64,000 nt of DNA from Limnoperna fortunei (Eukaryota > Mollusca > Bivalvia > Mytilida > Modiolidae), in the NCBI GenBank assembly GCA_944474755.1, contig OX104112.1, forward strand, positions 83,031,756 through 83,095,755, in the 5' to 3' direction. Below the pieces are notes generated by a model that saw nothing but the letters and a program-made list of their open reading frames with translations, made no database searches and was not told the origin of the DNA. Position 1 is the stretch's first letter; every line of letters begins with the position of its first letter. Below, in pieces: positions 45,608-56,900 of the stretch. The position numbers and the translations under genes are program-made.

Positions 45608-47586
45608 TTATGGTAGTAACTAACCTGCTCCACATTTTAAATGGGATAACCATAGCTACAGGAGGTTGTACTGTCCTAGTTTATGGTGGTAACTAATATA
45701 AATGTTAAATGAACAAATGAATAAGATAAAAATTATTATATATTTTGAATGTAATATTGAACTTTGTTTTAATAAAATTTAATGCATATGTTACAGTTAC
45801 GGACTAGCATTGTAACAATTTCCATGTCTTCCATTCCATTTTTTCTTGTTTTGCTTCATTTTAGGTACACATTTACTTGTTAGTTTATAACACAATATAA
45901 CTCAATTTGTGTATTGCTATTTTGAAGAATTGTAATTTTGTGATGTAAAATACAATATTTTTAATACCACGTGTTACTTGTATATGACCCCAATTTTTCT
46001 TTGTCTAGGCTACATAGGGGTACATTTACTTGATCTTTCCAAAGAACATATGGTGGGTAGACATTTACTATTGATCACTGGTGTGTCAATAATACGAATT
46101 TAAGCCTGTTGTTATGCAGTATGATCCAGTATGCTCAATTCCAACCTTCATAAAGCTTGCATGTTTTTCTGATAAACGTAGGGTGTTCTCAACAGGTACT
46201 TAGCTACTGGACAATAAAAACTGGATACCATAGTATAGCCGAACAATTGCTGAAAGTGGCATTAAACGAGCCCTAGAAATACCCAAGAATATCCAAAAAT
46301 TCCCAAGAACACCCAAGAATACCTTATAAAACTACAAAATCGACATAAAAACAACATTTTTGTTTAAAAAATACACATTGCAACATGTGAAATATTTTTT
46401 ATAAACAACTATACTATTTTCAACTATACTAAATCACGTAATTGTTGTCATAGACAATGGTTAAAATGGCAGTGTTTGGCCGTCTTAGTCTGTTTAAATA
46501 AAGGTTGCATGTACTCTATTTATGGTGGAAAATGTTACAACTGAAGTCCGCAAAGTATGCTAAATATTAGTATGACATAAAATACTGTAAAAAAGAAACA
46601 CATTTTGAAAACACTTTATATTACCGTTTCATATGATATTATTTCAATCAAGACATCAATGGAGAGCAGCTGGTGTTAATATGTTCGATCTTTACTTATT
46701 TTGTGATTATTTTGTTTTAAAATTGTGATGTCTAATAAATACGCCCTTTTTAGTGAATTTTCGTAGTTTACTATATATTGTTTATTCCTAAAAAATATTA
46801 TTTTAACAAGATTTGAGTACTGTTTGGGTTTTACGCGATCATAAGGGGATTCATAAGACCGACCTACGGTACACACATTGGCACCTTTTTAAAACATATT
46901 AATGGTTTAAATGTATAATGACACATTTTGGTAATAAAAATTTTTCGTTTTATGTCCCTTTTGTAGCTTTATGAGGTATTCTTGGGTATTTCGATGGTCC
47001 GCATTTAACTATGCACAAACAATGATAACATTCTTCTTATAGAGTAACAAACAAAACCAAAGAGTTTTATGATGGTAGCAGATGGCTGGCTGCAGTCAGT
47101 TTAATATTCTACCAGAATAACAAGGTATTTGGGCATGCATTTACCACAGAGAATAATCCCAGGATCTTAGTTGGTCCCAGCAGAAATTTTAAAAAATTAA
47201 TTAAACATTCTAATTCTCATAATGATATATCATTTCTGTTGTGTGACACTTGTATGAAATCTGGATTTCAAATGTTGAAGATACTATAGAACAGAATCAT
47301 GATGGTGACTGAACATATCAGGTCTGTATGTTTTCTTGCTTTATTTGTGTCTGAAAAATATATTTTGAAATAGTAAATTTAATGTTTGGCATGATAACAG
47401 GTCAACAGCAGGCTTCAACCAATGGCTATTCACTCTCCATATGATACAGCTGGTCTATTTACCGACAAGAACAGCTTGTGTGAATCACATGGGAGACAAA
47501 TTTGTATATTACTGATTCTAACATTTGTTTTTGAAAATTCAGTGTTTTAATTCTATCTTGAACATTTTTTTAAATAATTTGTACTT
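45608..47586. other. Intergenic region between the two convergent genes
   Basis: Right part of the 73-bp array to 45700, then a SINE 3' fragment at 46190-46268 (AATAAAAACTGGATACCATA, AATTGCTGAAAGTGGC). No gene recognised. Confidence 0.5.
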
Positions 47587-47592
47587 TTTAAT
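47587..47592 (-). terminator. Possible ATTAAA polyadenylation signal of the M28 gene
   Basis: On the reverse strand ATTAAA occurs about 117 bases past the stop codon. No AATAAA lies closer. Weak evidence only. Confidence 0.3.
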
Positions 47593-47660
47593 TATTGATA
47601 CTCTTAATTACTGTATCTACAATTGTAATAACAACCATTGTTATTTTTTGTTGGTTGTAT

Positions 47661-47698
47661 CAGGGACAGTCTATACTATATAGTATAGACTGTCCCTG
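47661..47698. mobile_element. 38-bp perfect palindrome with flanking 7-bp direct repeats
   Basis: CAGGGACAGTCTATACTAT is followed directly by its own complement. GTTGTAT lies immediately on both sides. It sits 10 bases past the stop codon of the M28 peptidase, so it would form a hairpin in that 3'UTR. Confidence 0.9.
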
Positions 47699-47708
47699 GT
47701 TGTATACT

Positions 47709-47998
47709 CTACGCTGTAAAAACCCCATAATAAATCACCTTTTTTGTTTGGGTAGGGAGTGCAATAACATCACCTGTACATGCATAATATGAAGAGGCAT
47801 TTGTACATTGTAATCGTGTATCTAATCTATTAATAAAAGTTATAGAAATAATACCTTGTACAGGATCGGAGAGTTTATGTATTGTCATGGTTAAAACATC
47901 GGCAGTTTTTCCAAGAAAGTTTATATTGTCATCTGTAAGAACACTCAAGTCATCGCAAGGTCTGTGGTAACACTTGTTTATGTCTTTGCGGAAGATAA
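47709..47998 (-). CDS. M28 peptidase exon 7, stop codon
   Basis: Acceptor TTTTTTTTCAAG. Encodes VIFRKDINKCYHRPCDD, containing the last metal ligand His320, then a C-terminal tail with two Cys (LQCTNASSYYACTGD) that could form a disulfide, ending GVFTA and a stop. Confidence 0.9.
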
Positions 47999-50900
47999 CT
48001 TGAAAAAAAACAAAAAGAACAGATGCATTACTGCAATGACCTTTCTTGATGAGACCGTGAGAGAGCTTTTTTTTTTCGTAAAGTCTGTTTCTTGTTGTTC
48101 TCATACATCATTGTCATGTAAAGATCGAAATGTAAACAGTACACGATATTTGGTCATGTAAATACAGGAATAAGGTCAAGGTGCAGTGTCACACACAAAT
48201 GGTACTTCTAATTATCATACTAAATCTAGTAGACAACGTAATGTGCATTACGGCATAATATAAAGCATTACCTATTTTTGGGTCACAAGGAATTATATCT
48301 GCTCTCTCTTCTTGAATATTTTTTGGTCTTTTCTGAATCGTGATTGTGGTAACAGTTTGAAACTTTACAATGTGGAATATTATGTTCTTACAGCAATTCG
48401 AATATTACATGTTATAGAAAAACACGGACTGATACTGGAAGATTCTTAGAATGCTAGCAGAATAGCATATAGCATCATATATAGTGAGTTTTTATATGTT
48501 AGTTGTGTTTTTTACTTTTTCTTAATTAATGTCCTTCTCAGTCTCTGAATAACATACAATTCAGACTAAAGACAAAGACATTTCATAACCAAAAACAACT
48601 AAAAGTTTGCTAAAACACTTTAAAGCCACCAGTTAACTACAAAAAATATTCTACTTATCTTACAATAAAGAGTGTAGAGATATGCAATCTAGATCTCATT
48701 ATTAACTGCAAGACGCATACGGCATGGCATATTTCAGCAGTCTAAATACTTGCCTGTGTCTGTCAACAAAATAGCTGGTATGTCATTTACCCAGAAATTA
48801 ACATGGTCACTTCGTGTATAATTTAACAGTTCCAATTGTTGTTTGCCGTCCAGCTCGTAAAATTGTTCATATGGTAAAGGTAATGACTCCAGCTCAAATT
48901 TCTTTTCAGTGTTTTCTTCCCAGGATTGAATAAACGCCATAGCTAGTTCTGCATCCGGTGTTGGTTTTCTGTAAACTAGTGCCAAGAAATCCCCTTTCCA
49001 ATTATCGGAAGAAATGCTTTTATATGCTTCTGGAAACTAAAAATATTAATATAAATTTTGGTGTTAAGGCATGGAATCTCACAAAAATTCTAAAGTTACA
49101 CGTTTTTTTAATTTGTATCTCACCAATTTCAGATTAATTTGCAGTTAGCTATTTTGTCATATTTTTTTTAATTATGAAAAATAATTAATGGTATATCAAG
49201 TTAAGAGTAACTGAAAATTACATTCCTTCGATTGGTTACTTACTATAGATTCTAAGCCTGGCATACTACACTGAGATGTAATGGTTCCGTTGTAAAACAT
49301 GACGGAGTCTATCACAATAACACCATGGGACTCGAGATCATCGACATCTTCACCATAGTGTCTTGCTAACCATGGATTTAACCAGGAACGTATTAATTTA
49401 AAACTCCCTCCTATACCTAAAGTTAAATTTTATTATCAAATTCATAAAGTGTTCATATTGTTTACAGTAATGTATAGTTTTTAGCTTAACTTTCATTGAA
49501 AAAAATTTGTTAAATTATTCATTCGTTGGTATTGAGACACGTTTTAACTGTCATGGTCTACATATTTCCCAATGGTTGTTTAGCGATCATAATTTCAATA
49601 TTAATATGGTTTTAGGTTAATATTTGCCTATTTTAATAAATGACAGACACTATTGATAATAAAAAGATAACAGTACATTCATTCCATTGCACTATGTCCA
49701 GCGGTGTATATACCGAGGGGTCTAGACCGCTTGACATAGTGCAGGCGCATTGATGCCACAGTGTCACAACGGTATGAGTTCGAATCCCGCTGAAGGTAAG
49801 CTAAAATATGAAAGTATTAAAAATCTAATTCTAACAGTGTTAGGCTTAATTTTTAGACGTATATATAAATATTTAAAATTAAAACTGTATTTATGATGCG
49901 TCAGAGATCCGCTGGATAGATATATTATATGGTTGTCACAATACTTAGACGTTTGTAAATATATCCTCAATTTGTGATGAAGGCTCGGTGGCCGAGTGGT
50001 TAAGGTAGTTCGTCTACTATTGATCACGTGGTCTGTCAACACTGAGATTGCGGGTTCGATTCTCACTGCAGGCAGGGTGTACTCATAGATTAGACTCCAA
50101 TCTTAATTGACAAGGATTGCCAGGGTTCTCTCCGGGTACTTCGGCTTCTTATGCAATTCTTGATGTAATGTCAATTGTGATTGGACAACGTGAATAATTT
50201 CATGGCATCAATTCCACGATTGATGCCGTCAGAAATTAACGCAAGCGCAGACGTTATTTCCGGTTTTAGAAAAACAAATCCCATTTTAATCAGTTAATTT
50301 AGTTTTCTATTGCGAAGCATTCTAATTACGAAATAACTGTATGGTCTTTGAAAAATTGCCGGCATCAATTGATGATTTGATGGTATGAAATATAGTTTAC
50401 TTCGACGCGTATTCTTGATGTAACGTCAATTTTGATTGCACAACGTGAACAATTTCATGGCATCAATTCCACGATTGATGCCATCAGAAATTGACGCAAG
50501 CGCAATTCGTTATTTACGCGTCGCTTGTAAACTGAATTTTCGACCATCAAATCTCTAACTGATGCCGCAAATCTTCAAATTCAATACAGTTTTCTTCTAA
50601 ATCTTTGGTCAAAACGAACATTTTTTCTTGCTAAATTATTTATTGATTATTCATTGTCTGAGAATGTTTCTTTAAATTTTGACTTTGATATAATTAAGTT
50701 CGTGATTGACAAATGACTCGACACCTTTGACATAAGAAACATAAAGTATACACTGTTATCAAAAATTGAAATTGAATATTTTAAAACAATACCATATTCT
50801 TCAAGATCAAAAGCAGCAAATATCACTGTATTGCCTCTTATACTTCCTTTACTATTCAGATCTGCAATTTGTCTGGCGACTTCAAGCATGGCAACAACAC

Positions 50901-53900
50901 CAGATCCATTATCTTCCACCCCTAAGTTAAATCAAGTTGTATTAAGTACTCAATAATGAGAAGAGAGATATAAATGGAAATTACTTAGCTTTGGATTTAA
51001 TTATCGACACTCTTAGAGTTACACTTGTATGGCCCAAATATAGACTGTCAAATTTTTTTGTACAAATTATGAAAGTTATTGATGATTTTGAAAATGATAG
51101 TTACATACTTTGTGGGGACTTTAATCTTGTTCTTAACCAATATATAGACTATTCAAACTATTTACATATCAATAATCCTAAAGCAAGAGATAAAATTTTA
51201 GAAGTTATGGAAGAAAGGACCCTTTATGATCCATTATGATCCTTTTATGATCCAGCTGTACCCTGACTTGCGCAGATTTACCTGGCGTAAAAGAACTCCT
51301 TTCAAACAAGCAAGGTTAGATTTTTTCCTGTGTTCAGAAAGCATGTTACCAAACTTAAATAATTGTAAAGTAGAACCAAGTTATCCAATCTAATTAAAAT
51401 TAAATCTTTCACTTGCTCCCCCCTTTTTGCTTTGGTCGCTGCACAACGCAGCGACCTATAACAAAAAGGGGGGAGCAAGTGAAAGATTTAATTTTAATTA
51501 GATTGCAAGTTATCGCTCAGACCACTCAATGGTACTTTTGGACCTACATTTTAACCCCTTTATACGAGGAAAAGGACTGTGAAAATTTAACAACTCCCTA
51601 CTGTATGACATAGAATACTCTAATATAGTCAACAACAAAATTCTAGACATTAAAAAACAGTATGCTGCCCTTGTTGTATATGACCTGGATAAAATCCAGG
51701 ATATTGATAACGACAAAATTCATTTTAGAATAAACATACAATTATTTCTCGAAACATTATTAATGGAAATAAGAGGCATATCTATTTCGTATTCAAGCTA
51801 TAAAAAAGAGAAACAGAAAAAAAGAGAATGAATTAAAAAAAGAAATAGCTGAATTAGAGGAAAAAGTTGACGAAAGTTCTTTACAGCAATTTGAAAATAA
51901 AAAAAAAGAAATAGAAAATTTAAGAAGAAATAAATTAAAAGGTAAAATTATAAGAGCAAGAATTCAGTGGATAGAAGAGGGGGAAAAACCTACGAATTAC
52001 TTTTGTGGTCTTGAGTCAAAGAATTTTACTAGTAAAATAATACCAAAAGTTGAAAAAGAAAATGGGGTTATAGTTACAAAACAAAATGAAATATTAAAGG
52101 AGGTCACAACATTTTATGAAAATTTGTATAAAAATAAAGACATGGATAAGGGAGGTAAATTGAAAGACATTGAACAAGAAATGAAAACTATCCAACTTAG
52201 AAAACTTACTATAGATGAGCAGAATAGTTTGGAGGGGAAAATAACCACAAAGGAAACAAGCGAAATTCTATATAAAATGAAAAGCAATAAAAGCCCAGGT
52301 TCAGATGGTTTTTCAACTGAATTCTTTAAATTTTTTTGGAAAGATTTTAAGGTTTTCGTAACAGACTCTCTAAACTATGGGGCAGAGAAGGGTGAATTAT
52401 CAATAACCCCAAAACAAGGAATTATTACTTGTCTCCCAAAAGGTAATAAACCTAGACACTTCTTAAATAATTGGAGACCTATTTCTCTACTGAACACTGT
52501 TTATAAGATTGGATCAGGAGTAATAGCAGGTAGATTTAGAAGGGTTTTGGACGTTCTCATAGATAAGGATCAAACAGGTTTCATAAGTGGAAGGTATATT
52601 GGGGAAAACATACGACTTATATATGACATAATGCAGTATGCAGAAGAAAATGAGATCCCAGGCCTTTTATTACTTGTAGATTTTGAAAAAGCATTTGATT
52701 CAATTTCCTGGGATTTCCTCTTAAATGTTTTGAAATTTTTTAATTTTGGTGAGTCAATAACAAACTGGGTATATGCTTTCTACAAAAATATAAATTCTGC
52801 TGTTATTCAGGGTGGGCATTTGTCAGAATTTTTCAGTCATTCAAGTGTTCTTAAAAAAACAAGGGATCTAAAGATACGTACTCCATTCTAAACAGAAATC
52901 AAAGTATTCCGAGTGGTAAAACTAAATGGTGTTATATCTTTCATACCAACGAACAAAATTGGAATAAATTTTTTAAGTTACCATTTGTAGTCACCAAAAA
53001 CACCAAATTACAGTGGCTTCAGTATAGAATCAATCATAGAATCATTGCAACAAATAAATTTCTCTGTAAAATCAGAATTACTGATGATCCATAGTGTACA
53101 TTTTGCCAAACAAATATCGAAACTATTGAACATTTATTCTGGGAGTGTGAACATGTACAATCATTTATTACAGATACTGAAAATTGGTTTCTCTCAAATA
53201 GTATAAGTATATCATTCATCTGCCAAAACTTTCTGTTTGGTAATATAAGTAATATTTATTATGGAAATGCTGAAAATATTATACTGCTCAACATAAAACA
53301 ATACATATATAATGCTAGGTAAAGGGAGATTAAGCCTGCAATCATTAAAAGAAAAGCTTAAACACATGTACGCGATTGAAACGATGATGTTTGTTAAAAA
53401 CAAAAAAAAAGACTAAGTTTAATAAATTATGGAATGTTTTTCACATTTTATTAAATTACAATGTAAGACTTTATTATGTATTCATATATATTGAATGTAC
53501 AAAACTTACAATACTGTATATTATCTATTGTTGTATATATATTAAGCAGGAATGACATAATTTCAGTTTTTCACTTAAAATAAAGATACTACTTTCTCTC
53601 CTTTCTCTTCTTCTATACCTACCTTTCTTAAAACTCTTATAAAAAAATTCAGCAACTGGTTTTTTTATATACATATAACTTAAAATTACTACAATCCTAT
53701 AAATATTCATTATTATTGTGATATTCATATGTAGATTTATATATTTGTTGTTGGAAAATAAAAAAATTAAATAAAAAAATAAAGTACTCAATAATGTATT
53801 CAAAACGCCATTCGCTGCAGTGAGGGCAGTGTCACATTTTTGTATAGTTTAATCTTGAAAAATGGACCCGACAGCTAAAATGTAGATATCAAATGACTGT

Positions 53901-56900
53901 CACCTGTATATTGATTAGTTTGATATCTTCGAATAGTCAGACATGTCAGACATCACCATTAGAATTTTGATCGGGAAACCTTTTTTCTCGGCAGTTATTG
54001 CACATTCGAGTGCAATTCATATGGTTTGTCATATACTGTATAGTCTGTTGTTGGTTAACTGTATTCATTTCAGGATCGACTAACCAACTGGTAGAGCGTT
54101 ACCGACGACTACCTCTTTTTTTAAGAGTACAGCTGTATTTTCTTCCTTATCAACTGTAACGAACTTCATATATGTATTATGTAGTTATTATGCGTTTTTA
54201 CTATTTTACATGGTTTTGACTTAATTCATCTCTCAGAGTTATACTTGATTGGTATTTAATTAAATTAATCACTTTAAGGTAAGTGTTAAAGGGACAAGTA
54301 AGATATTTCGCGCGGAAATATCTGCACGAGCACAGGTTATATATGAGTTTACCTGTAATTAGCACTGGCCTTTTAGATGGCGAACATGTCGGAGGTATAC
54401 ATTTAGTTCACTTGGATAAGTACTCGGGATTGTTAGTACAGGACATAGGGTTTCTTTCCAATGATGTGAATTGATGTATTATAACCCAGGTAAGTGATTT
54501 TTTATATTTTTTGCAATTTTCTGCGTGAAAATTTGTTCGCTCATTGAGATATTGTCGCGTTCCGTCTTAAATCGGGTTTTAGTCATTAGAAAACCGTATT
54601 ATCAGTTCATTTTGGTAAATTTGGGATACTTTTGTTCATTTCGGGGGTTTTATTCTCCTTTATTAGCCAGAGATGAAATTTGGCACTTAGATGAAATTTA
54701 CGGATAACCATTTTTCCTGTCCGTTAGTTACCAGTCACTATACGATAGGATGTAAAGACATTAGTTTTTACCATCCCGGATTTTCCGGAATCATTGTAAA
54801 TTTGGGTCTAAAAATATGCATCACGGAAATGCACCCGGAATTACGCATTTCCGCTATTGTAACAATTTTATTTTTTAATTTTTGTCTTTTGGGGGCCTGG
54901 TATGATATTTTTGTGTAAAAAACGCCAAAGTATTACAATATTGAATAAACATGTTTTTTATTAATGTTTGATCAATAAAATGTGCATCAGAAAGATGTTT
55001 TATAGTAAAAGACTGGTCAGAAACTCTTTTAATGTTGTTCTAAGTTCGGACATAGACATTTTATGTGCAAAGTTTCAGATTACTGATAAATGTGCCAAAT
55101 TACTGAAAAAAAATATTTGGATTACTGGGAGTACTGAAAAGGGGTAAACACCTCTGAGACATTTTCGTACGGTTATATTTTAAGATATCCGTTTAATTAT
55201 TTTAAATCCGGAAGATTTTGGCTTTAAATGTTGGAGTATTTCCGTCGAAACACAGTCCGTTGGATTACAGTCTATCTATTATTTAGTCCGTTAGGATAGC
55301 GGAAATTCAAGATGCCTATTCTATTAATGAAACTGTCTAAATTTATGAAGTCCGTGTATCCGTTTACCAAAAGAGTCATCATCAGATTCGTTTATTCCTA
55401 TATTAGAAGTCCGTTGGACAATTATAGAGCAAAATTGTCTTATATATTTTCATTTCCAGCTTGACAACCAAATTGCTGTCCGTTAGCTACTTTGTGAAGT
55501 TCGATCGACATTCTTTCGGGATATTTCGAATTTCAACAAGTCACGCTACTGGATCTTGGCCGCTGATGTGTGGAAAGTCAATGCAGTTTTTCAAATATTT
55601 TGTTATTTTGCTTATTCAGTTTTATAACTATTTTGTTTCTTCTGTTCAGAACTTACTTTTGATGATTTTAAGTTTTGTTCCTGATTTGTATTTAGTTTGA
55701 ACTTTTATGTTTTGATTTTTTAAAAACATTTTTCAAGATTTAATTTTTTTTATGTTGTGATCTCATGTTGGACATTTGTTCTTTAAGTAAAATATTGTGT
55801 TTCACTTATTAGTTTTTCTATAAATCTTGGCCATACAAACAATCCCGACTACCCAACCTCGTTACATCAACACAATTTAACTAAGTAAGACACTGGCTGA
55901 TTTTAGTTACATCACAAGTACAAGATGTATAAATAATAATTCTATACATCTATTCTGTACTTAAAATATAGGATAACAGTAAATTGTGTCAGATTGGTAT
56001 CTTTTTACATTTGATTTGCAATCAGTGAGTCGATGCCTGAGTGGAAAGTAAGAATCACCAGCCAGTTAGTTTAATGCTGTTTCAAATATCTATATTTCTT
56101 GCAGTTATAATGTCTAAATTTATTGCCCTGACATTTCTTAAAAAAGAGTTTAATTCTAAGATCGAACAAGCTGGCTTTGATATAAGTTTGGGAATTATAT
56201 TTCATACACGCTGTTAAAAATCTATTTTGCCTTTCAATATTTTTATCGGTCTTTAATGGTCAAAACAAGCGACTTATGTACTAAATATAAAATCTGTGAA
56301 ATATTTGACGACTTATATTTCCTGTGACTATGGTTTAATATATTTATAAGATATAAATCGACGGTATTGAAATGTCACTTCTTTTTGAATGGCATGCAAA
56401 ACATAGTTTACTCAAAGAAATTATTAACAGTCGTCCTGCAGAGTTGGTACTTTAGTTTATTCTTAAACTTCTCATAAACGAATGAAAGAAAGCTAATTGA
56501 CATTGCACCACATAGCATCTTAATGACAAACTCCTAATTTGCAAATGTGATATTGTGCTTGACAGAGTCATGAGAGGGACAAAAGATCTAGCCCAAGTTC
56601 GTTGAGAACAAATCTCTAAATGAAGATATATACGAAATTCATTTATACCTGTTTAAAGCAAAGCAAAACTGAGACGAATTCCTCATTATAAGCTCTTTAT
56701 AAAACGTCAGCTATTTTTCTAGGAAAATTCTTTTTGAGGACAAAAAGCTGGTGTCAAACACCTCGTTAAATAGTCATATTCGGCCTAAAATGAGAATCGA
56801 CGGCTTACTTTGCAACTACTCTTCGTCAATCCAAGAACTTTTAACTATATTTCACTTTTTTGTATCATTAGACATCTACATTGATGTGAGTTTGTAAATA

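Larger units (their letters stand above)
49417..50792. other. M28 intron 4
   Basis: Holds a SINE (49982-50160) and a ~254-bp spaced direct repeat (50155-50275 and 50409-50515). Confidence 0.6.

Noticed and set aside
48754..48760. Alternative GT donor four bases on (GTATTT) for M28 exon 6
   Set aside because: It would leave phase 2 and shift exon 7 out of frame, losing the last zinc-ligand motif.
49982..50060. Functional tRNA gene
   Set aside because: Box A and B are present but the acceptor stem does not close and the sequence continues into a SINE body shared by several copies.
49764..50066. 100-codon reverse frame over the SINE
   Set aside because: Covers a SINE in antisense and shows no conserved protein features.
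54283..54474. 63-codon frame MLKGQVRYFARKYL... in the M28 intron
   Set aside because: No recognised similarity, no splice signals linking it to anything, inside an intron of the opposite strand.
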